In this document: positions 8,292 through 16,434 of the stretch, one piece after another
Numbering within the stretch: position 1 is the first letter of the stretch
Layout of the letters: every line of letters starts with the position of its first letter
NCBI RefSeq assembly: GCF_031679605.1
Contig: NZ_CP117522.1
Location: forward strand, 8,432,001 to 8,496,000
Reading direction: 5' to 3'
DNA length: 64,000 bases
Source: Streptomyces luomodiensis
GTDB lineage: Bacteria > Actinomycetota > Actinomycetes > Streptomycetales > Streptomycetaceae
The notes under the pieces: generated by a model
The model's database searches: none
What the model was told of the DNA's origin: nothing
The model's input: only the letters and a program-made list of their open reading frames with translations
Program-made: the position numbers and the translations under genes

Positions 8292-8534
8292 ATGTCTGAT
8301 CTGGTGACTGATGAGCTGATTGAGCTGCAAAAATCCTCCGATGCCGAGCATCAGCGGCTCTCCGGACTGGACGGCGATGAGCGCCAGGCCCAGTGGGAGC
8401 GATGGCGGGTGGCGGCGGAGCGGGCGCAGGCGGCGGTGACGGAGCACGCCGCGTCCGCCGGGCTGAGCAGATTCGAGGTGGAGCGGGCGGTGAAGAAGGC
8501 CGTAAGACATCCGGAGGACCCGGCCGCGGCCTAG
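8292..8534 (+). CDS. Small hypothetical protein, charged and helical
   Basis: An 80-residue acidic/basic protein that looks almost entirely alpha-helical (LIELQKSSDAEHQRLSGLDG, then QWERWRVAAERAQAAVTEHA). There are no Cys and no membrane segment. I do not recognise a named family, although similar short helical proteins are common in Streptomyces. The ATG at 8292 has no strong ribosome-binding site. It stands alone between a strong terminator and the convergent RraA-like gene, whose stop is only 14 bp away. The coding call rests on codon usage and a sensible composition; no function can be given. Confidence 0.65.
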   Translation: MSDLVTDELIELQKSSDAEHQRLSGLDGDERQAQWERWRVAAERAQAAVTEHAASAGLSRFEVERAVKKAVRHPEDPAAA

Positions 8535-8548
8535 CACTCCGGATGGCG

Positions 8549-9034
8549 CTACGCCCCCAGGAGGGCGATGCCGTCGTCGTCGGCGTGCAGGATGTCGCCG
8601 GGGCGGAAGGTGACCCCGCCGAAGGTGACGGGGACGTCGACGGCTCCGGCGCCGTCCTTGGCGCTCTTGCGGGGGATGGTGCCCAGGGCCTTGATGCCGA
8701 GCCGGAGACCGGCGAGGGCGACGCTGTCGCGGACCGCGCCGTGGAGGACGAGCCCGGCCCAGCCGTTGTCCTGGGCGGCGCCGGCGATGAGGTCGCCGAC
8801 CAGCGCGGTGCGCAGGGAGCCGCCCCCGTCCACGACGGGGACGCCTCCGTCGCCCGGGGTGCGCAGCAGGTCGCGCAGCAGGCCGTTGTCCTCGTGGCAG
8901 GAGACGGTGCGGACGGGCCCGGCGAAGCCGCGATGGCCGCCGAACTGGCGGAACTGGAGGTCGCAGACGCGCAGATCGGCGCCGTACTGGTCGACGAGGT
9001 CGGCGGTGGGGAGGGGGGTGACGGTCTCGGGCAT
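8549..9034 (-). CDS. rraA: RraA-like protein (RNase E regulator fold / oxo-acid aldolase)
   Basis: A 161-residue RraA-fold protein, the same length as E. coli RraA and alike along its whole length ([37 protein letters not shown]). GAVRD carries the Arg-Asp pair found in the HMG/CHA aldolases of this superfamily, which split 4-hydroxy-2-oxo acids with a divalent metal. Its place as last gene of an acid-sugar operon, 48 bp after otnC, favours a metabolic aldolase or decarboxylase role over RNase E control. The sequence does not settle this. AAGGAG precedes the ATG at 9032-9034. Confidence 0.83.
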   Translation of the reverse strand: MPETVTPLPTADLVDQYGADLRVCDLQFRQFGGHRGFAGPVRTVSCHEDNGLLRDLLRTPGDGGVPVVDGGGSLRTALVGDLIAGAAQDNGWAGLVLHGAVRDSVALAGLRLGIKALGTIPRKSAKDGAGAVDVPVTFGGVTFRPGDILHADDDGIALLGA

Positions 9035-9082
9035 GGTGGGACTCCTTCGCTGGGGCTGCCGCGCTCCTGTGTCATCCGGCCG

Positions 9083-9727
9083 TCAGGGGGACGGGGGCGC
9101 GAGCGCGGCGGCCTGTTCGGGGGTGAGGGGGCGGGTGGTGTGTCCTCGCAGGAGGAGGTGGAGTCTGGCGGTTTCCTCGAGTTCCTCGATCGCGTCGGCG
9201 GCTTGTTCCAGGGTGGCGCCGGCGATGACGGGACCGTGGTTGGCGAGGAGGACGGCGTGGTGGGTGCGGGCCGTCCGCTCGGCGAGCGGTTCCAGGCCGC
9301 TGTCGCCGGGGGCGTGGTAGGGGAGCAGCGGAAGGGTTCCGACGCGCATGGCGTAGTACGCGGTCAGCGGCGGCAGGACGTCGTCGGGGTTCACGTCGGC
9401 CAGGCAGGAGACGGCGGCGGCGTGGGTGGAGTGCAGGTGCACGACCGCGTGGGCGGTGGGCCGGGCCCGGTAGAAGGCGGCGTGCAGGAACGCCTCCTTG
9501 GTGGGCCGGGGACCGTCGAGGTGCGTGCCGTTCAGGTCGGTGCGGGAGAGTTCGGCTTCCTCGACGGTGCCGAGGCTGGAACCGGTGGGGGTGAGCAGGA
9601 GGCTGCCGTCGGCGAGGCGGACGGAGAGGTTGCCGGTGGAGCCGTGCGTCAGGCCGCGGCCGAACAGGGAGCGGGCGGTGCGTACGATCAGCGCGCGGGC
9701 CGCCGATGCGTCCGGGTAGGTGGTCAC
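9083..9727 (-). CDS. otnC: 3-oxo-tetronate 4-phosphate decarboxylase (class II aldolase family)
   Basis: A zinc-dependent class II aldolase/adducin-family enzyme, 214 residues. It has GNLSVR, SSLG, a metal-ligand HLHSTHAAA segment and a third His in LLANHGPV. In the OtnK/OtnC pathway described for DUF1537 kinases, this protein decarboxylates 3-oxo-tetronate 4-phosphate to dihydroxyacetone phosphate. Its GTG start (9725-9727) overlaps the otnK stop by four bases, with GAGGAGG just upstream, so production is coupled to the kinase. The family also contains ribulose-phosphate epimerases and fuculose aldolases; the pairing with OtnK decides the call. Confidence 0.86.
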   Translation of the reverse strand: MTTYPDASAARALIVRTARSLFGRGLTHGSTGNLSVRLADGSLLLTPTGSSLGTVEEAELSRTDLNGTHLDGPRPTKEAFLHAAFYRARPTAHAVVHLHSTHAAAVSCLADVNPDDVLPPLTAYYAMRVGTLPLLPYHAPGDSGLEPLAERTARTHHAVLLANHGPVIAGATLEQAADAIEELEETARLHLLLRGHTTRPLTPEQAAALAPPSP

Positions 9728-10998
9728 GTGGCCTCCTCGGCCGTGCTGGGCAGGGCGCGGGTGAACAGGTCGGGGGCGCCGAAGTTGCCGGACTTGAGCA
9801 TCAGGGCGAGGTCACCGGCCTCGGTGGTGGCGTAGGTCCAGGGCACGCCGGGGTCGGCCTCGGCACCGACCAGGACGGCGCGGACGCCGAGGGCCGTGGT
9901 GACGGCGCCCGAGGTCTCCCCGCCCGCGACGAGGAGTCGGCGTACGCCGCGCTCGACGAGGTGCGAGGCGAGGGTGCCGAGCAGCTCCTCCACCTGCGCG
10001 GCGGCCTCGGCGACCCCCAACTGGGCCTGTACGGCGGCGAGTTCCTCCGGCGACGCGGAGGCATAGATCAGCACGGGCAGGTCGGGATCCTGCTCGTCGT
10101 ACCAGGCCAGTGCCTCGCCGGTGACGTCGCGGCCGGTGGCGGCGGCGAGGACGTCGAGGTGGCGGGAGGGCAGGCCGGCGGCGTAGAACTGGGCGATCTG
10201 CTCCAGGGTGCGAGCGGAACAGCTGCCGGCCAGGACGGCGGCGCGGCCCGCGCGGGGCAGTGGTTCGGCGGCGGCCGGTCCGGTGCCGGGGTAGGCGTGG
10301 CCGAGCCCTTCGGCCAGGCCCGCTGCCCCGGCGACGACCGGCAGTTCGAGCGCGGCGGCACCCAGCACGGCGAGGTCGTCGTCGGTCAGGGCGTCGGCGA
10401 TGACGTGCCGGACGCCGGCGTGCCGGTGTGCCACCAGCGCCTCGCGCACGGCCTCGACCCCCTCCCGCACGGTGACCCAGTCGATCAGGGCCACCGCATG
10501 GCGGGTCTGCGCGGACAGCAGGCGCACCAGGGCGGAGTCCGTCATGGGGTTGAGGGGGTGGTGGCGCAGCGGCGAGTCGGACAGCAACTGGTCGTGGACG
10601 AACAGATGCCCCTGGTAGACGGTGCGGCCGTTGGGCGGGGAGGCCGGACAGTGCAGGGTGACGCTCGACCCGGCGGTCTCCATGAGGGCGTCGGTGACCG
10701 GGCCGATGTTGCCCTTGGGGGTGGAGTCGAAGGTGGAGCAGTACTTGACGTAGATCTGTGCCGCGCCCTTGGTCCACAGCCAGCGCTGGGCGGCGAGGGA
10801 GTCGGCGACGGCCTCGTCGGCGGGTGTGGAGCGGGACTTGAGGGCGATGACGGCGGCGTCGCAGTCATCGGGCAGCGCGATGGTGGTGTCCGGGGTGCCG
10901 AAGACCAGGGCGGTGCGCAGGCCGGCCCGCCGGAAGGCGGCGGCGACGTCGGTGCCGCCGGTGAAGTCGTCGGCTATGCAGCCGATGCGCAGGGTCAT
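9724..10998 (-). CDS. otnK: 3-oxo-tetronate kinase (DUF1537 family)
   Basis: A four-carbon acid-sugar kinase of 424 residues. The N-terminal domain begins with IGCIADDFTGGTDVA, the substrate-binding signature of the family. The C-terminal domain carries the nucleotide-binding segments LLVAGGETSGAV and KSGNFGAPDLF. It phosphorylates 3-oxo-tetronate (from D-erythronate or L-threonate) at O4, and the overlapping otnC product then decarboxylates it. An isomerase of the OtnI type lies two genes upstream. The ATG at 10996-10998 is the first good start. The kinase family is certain; the stereochemistry of the substrate cannot be read. Confidence 0.9.
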   Translation of the reverse strand: MTLRIGCIADDFTGGTDVAAAFRRAGLRTALVFGTPDTTIALPDDCDAAVIALKSRSTPADEAVADSLAAQRWLWTKGAAQIYVKYCSTFDSTPKGNIGPVTDALMETAGSSVTLHCPASPPNGRTVYQGHLFVHDQLLSDSPLRHHPLNPMTDSALVRLLSAQTRHAVALIDWVTVREGVEAVREALVAHRHAGVRHVIADALTDDDLAVLGAAALELPVVAGAAGLAEGLGHAYPGTGPAAAEPLPRAGRAAVLAGSCSARTLEQIAQFYAAGLPSRHLDVLAAATGRDVTGEALAWYDEQDPDLPVLIYASASPEELAAVQAQLGVAEAAAQVEELLGTLASHLVERGVRRLLVAGGETSGAVTTALGVRAVLVGAEADPGVPWTYATTEAGDLALMLKSGNFGAPDLFTRALPSTAEEAT

Positions 10999-11040
10999 GG
11001 TCGGGGATCTTCTCCTCGGGCGTGCGGGGGAGCGTGCGGT

Positions 11041-11072
11041 CCGGGGCGGGCGGCGGAGTCGGCCCGCCCCGG
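11041..11072 (-). terminator. 11-bp hairpin between dehydrogenase and otnK
   Basis: CCGGGGCGGGC (11041-11051) pairs with GCCCGCCCCGG (11062-11072) around a 10-nt loop, just past the dehydrogenase stop and before otnK. As both genes run the same way, it may be a partial terminator or an mRNA-stabilising hairpin. Confidence 0.6.
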
Positions 11073-11082
11073 AGCGGGTGGG

Positions 11083-12171
11083 TCAGTTCTGGCCGGCGCC
11101 GGCGGTGATGGCCTTGATGACGGCGGCGGTGAACTCGGTGGTGGAGGCGGAGCCGCCGAGGTCGCGGGTGGAGGTGCCGGAGGCGATGGCGGCGGCCACG
11201 CCGCTCTCGATGAGCCTGGCGACGGTGGCGAGCCTCTCGTCACCGTGCTGGGCGGCGAGCCACTCGAAGAGCATCGCGCCGGAGAGGATCATGGCGACCG
11301 GGTTGGCGATGTTCTGCCCGGCGATGTCGGGGGCGGAGCCGTGGGACGCCTGGGCCATGGCGGTGGTCGCGGAGGCGTTGATGGAGGGGGCGGTGCCGAG
11401 CGAGCCGGAGATCTCGCCGGCCAGGTCGGAGAGGATGTCGCCGAACATGTTCTCGGTGACGATGACGTCGAAGTCCTGGGCACGGCGCACCAGGTGGACG
11501 GTCATGGCGTCGATGTGGAAGTCGTCGACCGCCACGTCCGGGTAGTCCTCGGCGACTTCCTGGCAGACGGTGCGGAACAGGCCGGTGGTGAGCTTGAGGA
11601 CGTTGGCCTTGTGGACGATGGTGAGCTTCTTGCGGCGGGAGCGGGCCAGGTCGAAGGCGACGCGGGCGACCCGCTCGGTGGCCTCGCGGGTGATGATGCC
11701 CATCATGATCGCCGTATCGCGGGTGGGCATGAACTCGCCGGTGCCGGCGAAGGTGTTGCGGTCGGCGTAGAAGCCCTCGGTGTTCTCCCGGACGATGACG
11801 AGGTCGGCGTTGCCGCAGACGGCCTCGGCACCGGGGAAGCTCTTGGCGGGGCGGATGTTGGCGAAGAGCTGGAAGTGCTTGCGCAGGGTGCCCGACGGAT
11901 TGAGCGCGGACTTGTGCGGCTCGGGGTAGGACACGGAGTCGTGCGGGCCGAGGTACCAGCCGTCCAGACCGGCCAGGGCGTCCTTGGTCTCCTCGGGGAC
12001 CGGGGTGCCGTGGGTCTCGATGGCGGTGGCGGCGAGCGGCAGGGTCACCCAGTCGACGGAGACGCCGGCGACCTGGGCGGCGGCGGTGGCGATCTCCACG
12101 GAGGACGGGACGATCTCGGGGCCGATGCCGTCGCCTTCGAGGACGCCGAGGCGGTAGGTCGTGGTGCTCAT
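11083..12171 (-). CDS. Isocitrate/isopropylmalate/tartrate-type dehydrogenase
   Basis: An NAD(P)-dependent beta-decarboxylating or beta-hydroxyacid dehydrogenase of the isocitrate/isopropylmalate family, 362 residues. Visible family motifs are GDGIGPE at the start, substrate-binding VRENTEGFYADR, catalytic Lys in HKANVLK, metal-binding Asp pair in FHIDAMTVHLV and MFGDILSDLAG, and coenzyme-binding HGSAPDIAGQNIANP. It sits between an isomerase and the OtnK/OtnC pair, so it probably oxidises a tartrate-like or tetronate-like acid to a 2- or 3-oxo acid, taking the place of the usual LtnD/DenD. True leuB or icd is less likely in this context. The ATG at 12169-12171 follows GAGAGGAA. Confidence 0.85.
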   Translation of the reverse strand: MSTTTYRLGVLEGDGIGPEIVPSSVEIATAAAQVAGVSVDWVTLPLAATAIETHGTPVPEETKDALAGLDGWYLGPHDSVSYPEPHKSALNPSGTLRKHFQLFANIRPAKSFPGAEAVCGNADLVIVRENTEGFYADRNTFAGTGEFMPTRDTAIMMGIITREATERVARVAFDLARSRRKKLTIVHKANVLKLTTGLFRTVCQEVAEDYPDVAVDDFHIDAMTVHLVRRAQDFDVIVTENMFGDILSDLAGEISGSLGTAPSINASATTAMAQASHGSAPDIAGQNIANPVAMILSGAMLFEWLAAQHGDERLATVARLIESGVAAAIASGTSTRDLGGSASTTEFTAAVIKAITAGAGQN

Positions 12172-12220
12172 GGTGCGGGTTCCTCTCAGAACAGGGTGGT
12201 GGGCGGTCGGGAGGGACGGA

Positions 12221-13057
12221 TCAGGACAGCGCGGCCGCGGCATCGGCCAGCGCGGTCCAGGAGCGGGCGGCGGCCCTGGGACTGTCGCCGTCCTGGGTGT
12301 GCTCCAAGGTCAGCCAGCCGGTGAAACCGCCGGTGCGCAGCGCGTTCAGCAGGGCCGGGAGCCGGGGGTCGCGGAGGGTCAGGGGGCCCCGCGTCGAGGG
12401 CGCCGCGAGCTGGAGGCAGCCGGTGACGGGGGCGTGCTCGGCGACGGCCCGGACGGTATCGACGCCTTCGGCGTCGAGATGGTGGGTGTCCAGCACCAGC
12501 CCGGCCGGGGCGTCGAACGAGCCGATGACGGCGAGGGCCTCGTCGGGGGTGTGCCACAGCGAGGTGTTGGCGCGCGACTGGGGCTCCAGCAGCAGCCGGC
12601 TGCCGCGGGCGGCGGCCTCCTCGGCCAGCTGCGCCACGGCGCGTTCGGCCCAGGTGCGCTGCGTGTCCGCCAGTCCCGGCAGGAAGGTGCCGCGGGTCTG
12701 GCCGAGGGTGACCGGCACCCCGAGTTCCCCGGCGAGGCGGGCCGCGCCCAGCAGACGGTGCAGGGCGTGCCGGCGTACGTCCGGCGACGGGTCGGTCAGC
12801 GTCAGCCGGTCCTGGGCCGCGACCGGTCCGGTGCCGATGCCCAGGACCGTCAGACCGGCCGTCTCGGCGGTCCGGGCCAGGGCGTGGGCATCGCGTGCGG
12901 TGGTGTCACGGACCTGCACCTCCACTCCGTCATAGCCGAGTTCGGCCAGCCGGCGGACCGCTTCGGCCAGGGGCGCGCCGAATCCGAGCGGCATGGGCGC
13001 GGCGCAGTCGTCGCCGGAGACGGTGTAGGCCAGGGGCCAGGGCAGCCGCGCCGTCAC
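12221..13057 (-). CDS. Sugar phosphate isomerase/epimerase (OtnI-like TIM barrel)
   Basis: A 278-residue AP-endonuclease-2/xylose-isomerase-like TIM barrel. Metal-ligand acidic residues are seen in LLLEPQ and VLDTHHL, and a C-terminal Glu in WLTLEHTQ. In tetronate catabolism the hydroxypyruvate-isomerase-like OtnI converts 2-oxo-tetronate to 3-oxo-tetronate, the substrate of OtnK; that role is inferred from the neighbours. The start is GTG at 13055-13057, overlapping the racemase TGA (GTGA), so the two are translationally coupled. The open frame runs on to 13912 but only as a shadow of the racemase gene. Confidence 0.8.
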   Translation of the reverse strand: MTARLPWPLAYTVSGDDCAAPMPLGFGAPLAEAVRRLAELGYDGVEVQVRDTTARDAHALARTAETAGLTVLGIGTGPVAAQDRLTLTDPSPDVRRHALHRLLGAARLAGELGVPVTLGQTRGTFLPGLADTQRTWAERAVAQLAEEAAARGSRLLLEPQSRANTSLWHTPDEALAVIGSFDAPAGLVLDTHHLDAEGVDTVRAVAEHAPVTGCLQLAAPSTRGPLTLRDPRLPALLNALRTGGFTGWLTLEHTQDGDSPRAAARSWTALADAAAALS

Positions 13058-13764
13058 GGTGCGACCGCCGCGGTGGTGGCCGGCCGTCCCGCGCCGGAGG
13101 TGAGCAGGCCGCGCAGTTCCCGGGCGGCGGCGCCCGCACCGTCCAGCACCGGCACGCCCACCAGGTCGGCGAGCGCGTCGCGCACCGGGGTCAGTGAGTA
13201 CTGCGCCAGGAGCACCGCGTCGGCGTCCGAGCCCCCGGCCGCGTCCAGGGCGTTCGCCAGGTGGCGGGCGGTGGACTCGGCGTCGGCGGCGACGGCCGCC
13301 TCCTCGCTCAGCGCGGTCACGAGGTCGACCGGGCGGTCCGGGCGGGCCACCGGGATCAGCGCTTCGAGCTGGGCCACGGCGGCCGGGACGGCGGGCGGGG
13401 TGGAGGCGACGACGGCGATGCGCCGGTACGGACCGGCCAGGGCGGCCTTGAACATCGCCTCGTCGGACTTCAGGACGGGCACGTTCCACAGCGCGCGGGC
13501 GGTGTCCACGACCTCCCCGTAGGAGGAGCAGGTCAGCAACAGGCCCTGGGCGCCGCCGTCCATCACGTGCCCGATCAGGCGGAGCATGCGCCGGCGCAGC
13601 GCGTCGGTGAGGCCGCCGGCCTCGCGGGCCTCGTCCAGCAGGCGGTCGTCCAACACGTTCCACACGGTGGCCTGCGGGAACTCCCGTGTGAACGCCTCCT
13701 GGGCGATGCGGGTCGCGGCGGGCACGGCGTGGATCATGGCGACCAGGGGATGGGGTTCGATCAC
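13054..13764 (-). CDS. Aspartate/glutamate (hydantoin) racemase-family protein
   Basis: A 236-residue member of the Asp/Glu racemase superfamily, with one catalytic-type Cys in LLTCSSYGE and the second half motif VLLAQYSLTP, where a Cys is normally found but Gln-Tyr is seen. Loss of the second Cys suggests a lyase or decarboxylase-like reaction, or an altered isomerase, rather than a two-base racemase. It is the first gene of the acid-sugar operon. The start GTG at 13762-13764 has AGAGGAAAG upstream. Maleate isomerase and arylmalonate decarboxylase are related alternatives. The substrate is unknown. Confidence 0.72.
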   Translation of the reverse strand: MIEPHPLVAMIHAVPAATRIAQEAFTREFPQATVWNVLDDRLLDEAREAGGLTDALRRRMLRLIGHVMDGGAQGLLLTCSSYGEVVDTARALWNVPVLKSDEAMFKAALAGPYRRIAVVASTPPAVPAAVAQLEALIPVARPDRPVDLVTALSEEAAVAADAESTARHLANALDAAGGSDADAVLLAQYSLTPVRDALADLVGVPVLDGAGAAARELRGLLTSGAGRPATTAAVAP

Positions 13765-13910
13765 CGGGTTCTTTCCTCTTCCGGTAGGCGGGGACCGGGA
13801 AGGGTCCCGACCGCGGGCCCGCTCCGGCCGGCGCGGTGACGCGCCGCGAAAGCACGGGGGAGAAGGCCCGAGGTGGGGGGCGGCAACGTTCGCTGTGGTG
13901 CCGTGCCGCC

Positions 13911-13941
13911 ACTGTAGAAGCATCCGGTTAACCGGTCAACC
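13911..13941 (-). promoter_or_regulatory. Promoter with palindromic operator for the acid-sugar operon
   Basis: Read on the minus strand, TTGACC (13934-13939) and TACAGT (13911-13916) are separated by exactly 17 bp. The palindrome CCGGTTAACCGG (13924-13935) covers most of the spacer, and GGTCAACC (13934-13941) extends it as a second dyad. A repressor bound here would block RNA polymerase. Confidence 0.75.
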
Positions 13942-14031
13942 AGATGCGGCGAGGCTGGAAGTATCGCGTTTCCGGCCGTCCGTCCCCGGTGAGGGTTCCG
14001 CGTTTTAGGCGGTGAATCCCTCACGTCGGTA

Positions 14032-14081
14032 TTGACGTGATGGCTGGATTCTAGTTACCTACCGGCAATCCGGTTAACCGG
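14032..14081 (+). promoter_or_regulatory. Promoter and second CCGGTTAACCGG operator before the CitMHS gene
   Basis: TTGACG (14032-14037) with a possible -10 TTACCT (14055-14060, 17-bp spacer) is followed by CCGGTTAACCGG at 14070-14081, where transcription would start. The same 12-bp palindrome lies in the divergent promoter 146 bp away. The 500-bp gene-free stretch 13765-14264 also holds an inverted repeat GTGAGGG/CCCTCAC (13989-14024). Confidence 0.6.
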
Positions 14082-14264
14082 TCTGCCGGAAGCTCGGCGA
14101 GCCGCCCTCCCTTCCCGTACCGCCGCCGGAAGCCCCAGCCCGACCAGCGCACCCCCGACATCGGAAGCGGGCCACTGCCCGCCGCGACCGTGCGCCCGCC
14201 CGGACCGCCGTACAGAAAGCCGCACGACCGTGGCGGCCCCTCCGCCCTGCCCCTAGGAGCAACG

Positions 14265-15560
14265 ATGCTCGCCGTCCTCGGCTTCGCCACCCTGGGCAGC
14301 TTCATGCTGCTCGTGATGCGGAAACACCTCTCCGCGTTCACCGCCATCATGCTGACCCCGATCGCAGCCGCCCTGATCGCGGGCAAGGGCGCCAAGCTCG
14401 GCGACATGATCATGAACGGTCTGGACACCGTCGCACCCACCGCGGCGCTGCTGCTGTTCGCCGTCCTCTACTTCGGCCTGATGATGGAGTGCAAGCTCTT
14501 CGAGCCCGTCTGCCAGGCCATCGTCCGTGCCTCCAAGGGCGATCCGGTCCGCATCTGCGTCGGTACCGCGGTCCTGGCCCTGTGCGTCGCGCTGGACGGT
14601 GACGGCACCACCAGCTACATGATCGTCTGCTCCGCGTTCCTGCCCATCTACCGGCGCCTGGGGATGAACCCCCTCATCCTCGCCACCCTCTCCGCGATGG
14701 CGCTGGGCACGATCTCCGGCACCACCCCCTGGGGCGGAGCCGCCACCCGCGGCATCAGCGTGCTGCACCTGAGCGCCACCGAGTACTTCGTCCACATGAT
14801 CGCCCCCATGGCGCTCACCAGCCTGGCCATCATGGCCGCCGCCTACTGGCTCGGCCTGCGCGAGCGGCACAAGATCGACGCCGAGAAGCTCGCCGCCTAC
14901 CGGCTCGACATCGCCTCGGGAGAAGCCTTCGAGCCGGTGCGGGCGGACTGGCGGATGTGGTGCAACGCCGCCCTCACCGTGCTGCTGATGGTGCTGCTCG
15001 TCCTGGAGGTCGCCGATCTCCTGGTGCTGTTCATGGTCGCGTTCGTCATCGCCCTGCTCATCAACATCCGCACCATCGGCGACCAGCAGGAACTCATCAA
15101 GCGTCAGGCCGCCAACGCCGTCCCCGTGATGATCCTCGTCCTGGCCGCCGGTGTGTTCACCGGCATCATGACCGACTCCGGCATGATCAAGGCCATGGCG
15201 GATGCCGCCCTGGCCGTCGTCCCCGACTCCATGGGCAACCTCATCCCGCTGTTCACCGCCGTCCTCGCCCTGCCGCTCGGCTTCTTCATGTCCAACGACG
15301 GCTACTGGTTCGGCGTCGTCCCCGTTCTCGCCGAATCCGCCGCCCACTACGGCATCGACGCCAACGAAATCGCCAGGGCCGGCGCCATCGGCCAGATCCT
15401 CCACATGATGGGCCCCACCAGCGCACCCCTGTGGGTCCTGCTCGGACTCGTCAAGGCCGAGCTCGGCGACTTCCAGAAGCACGCCCTGCGCTGGGGCGTC
15501 CCCGTCTCCCTCGCCTACATCGGCTTCGCCGTCCTCACCGGGGCCACCACCGTCACCTGA
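14265..15560 (+). CDS. CitMHS-family citrate/acid-sugar:proton symporter
   Basis: An integral membrane transporter of 431 residues with about 11-12 hydrophobic segments, all along similar to CitMHS citrate-metal:proton symporters. Conserved pieces include DGDGTTSYMIV, ISGTTPWGGAATRG and the C-terminal MGPTSAPLWVLLGL. It is divergent from the acid-sugar operon and shares its CCGGTTAACCGG operator, so I infer that it imports the operon's substrate, a hydroxy di- or tricarboxylate or tetronate. The ATG at 14265 has AGGAG five bases upstream; the longer open frame starting at 14190 is not used. Confidence 0.88.
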   Translation: MLAVLGFATLGSFMLLVMRKHLSAFTAIMLTPIAAALIAGKGAKLGDMIMNGLDTVAPTAALLLFAVLYFGLMMECKLFEPVCQAIVRASKGDPVRICVGTAVLALCVALDGDGTTSYMIVCSAFLPIYRRLGMNPLILATLSAMALGTISGTTPWGGAATRGISVLHLSATEYFVHMIAPMALTSLAIMAAAYWLGLRERHKIDAEKLAAYRLDIASGEAFEPVRADWRMWCNAALTVLLMVLLVLEVADLLVLFMVAFVIALLINIRTIGDQQELIKRQAANAVPVMILVLAAGVFTGIMTDSGMIKAMADAALAVVPDSMGNLIPLFTAVLALPLGFFMSNDGYWFGVVPVLAESAAHYGIDANEIARAGAIGQILHMMGPTSAPLWVLLGLVKAELGDFQKHALRWGVPVSLAYIGFAVLTGATTVT

Positions 15561-15649
15561 GCCGGACGGCGAGACGGCCGGCACGGGCGCGTGGCCGCGT
15601 CGACCGCGACCCCGTACCCCTCCCGGCCCGCGGGAGTACCATCCCCACG

Positions 15650-16288
15650 ATGAGTGCTCCCGCGAACCGCCCCGGTGCCGTGCCCACACGGCCCCCGGTG
15701 AGGCGTGGCCGGCGCCCGTTCGAGGAGGTGCGGCAGGCCGTGTTGCGGGCGGCGGCCCAGACGCTGTTCGAGGCCGGGATCGCCGGCTTCACCATCGAGT
15801 GCGTCGCCCGCCGCGCCGGGGTCAGCCGGGTCACCGTCCACAAGCACTGGCCCTCGCGCGGCGCGCTCGCCCTCGACGCCTTCACGGACACCTTCCACAA
15901 CGACCTCGCCCTCCACGACACCGGCGACGTCCGCCGCGACCTGCATGAGGTCCTCGGGACCTTCGCCCGGCTCCTGGCGAGCAAGCCGGCCGGTCCCGCC
16001 TTCGCGCAACTGCTGGGCGCCGCACAGATCGACGCCGACCTCGCCGAGGCGATCCGGGAACGCTACTTCGCGCCCCGTCGCCACGCCGTCCTGGGCATCT
16101 TGAACGCCGCGAGGGAACGCGGCGAGATCCCCGCCGACATCGACGTGACGGTCATGGTCGACATGATGTGGGGCGCCTGTTACAACCGTCTTCTCATGCC
16201 CGGACTCACCGGCACGCTCACCGAGGACTTCGCCCGGTCCGTCGTCGACGTGGCCCTCGCGGGAGCCGGCGCCTCACCCCGCGCCTAG
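15650..16288 (+). CDS. TetR-family transcriptional regulator
   Basis: A 212-residue TetR regulator. The helix-turn-helix is at about 24-70 (AVLRAAAQTLFEAGIAGFTI, then VARRAGVSRVTVHKHWPSRG), and a helical ligand-binding domain follows. It lies 89 bp after the CitMHS gene and 146 bp before an MFS exporter gene on the same strand. Its target could be the MFS gene, where a TGTtCAC-g-GTGtACA dyad lies in the promoter region, or the acid-sugar locus. The sequence does not decide. The ATG at 15650-15652 is preceded by only a weak GGGAG (15632-15636). Confidence 0.88.
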   Translation: MSAPANRPGAVPTRPPVRRGRRPFEEVRQAVLRAAAQTLFEAGIAGFTIECVARRAGVSRVTVHKHWPSRGALALDAFTDTFHNDLALHDTGDVRRDLHEVLGTFARLLASKPAGPAFAQLLGAAQIDADLAEAIRERYFAPRRHAVLGILNAARERGEIPADIDVTVMVDMMWGACYNRLLMPGLTGTLTEDFARSVVDVALAGAGASPRA

Positions 16289-16375
16289 CGGCATCACACA
16301 CCCGCACGGACCGGGCTCCGCCGCTGCCCCGGGGCCGCCCCCTTCCGCCGGCCTGGCACCGCAGAAGCCGTTATC

Positions 16376-16390
16376 TGTTCACGGTGTACA
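16376..16390. promoter_or_regulatory. Dyad TGTtCAC-g-GTGtACA upstream of the MFS gene
   Basis: Two 7-bp arms with one mismatched pair form a 15-bp near-palindrome in an AT-richer patch 45 bp before the MFS start. It is of the size bound by TetR dimers, and a TetR gene ends 88 bp upstream. Tentative. Confidence 0.4.
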
Positions 16391-16434
16391 TTTACGAGGC
16401 GGCCAGGAGCACACGGAATGGAGCGACGGCGGAG

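Noticed and set aside
9706..12324. Very long plus-strand open frame opposite the acid-sugar genes
   Set aside because: Gly/Gly-Asp-rich low-complexity translation with no family features. It is the antisense shadow of otnK, otnC and the dehydrogenase in GC-rich DNA.
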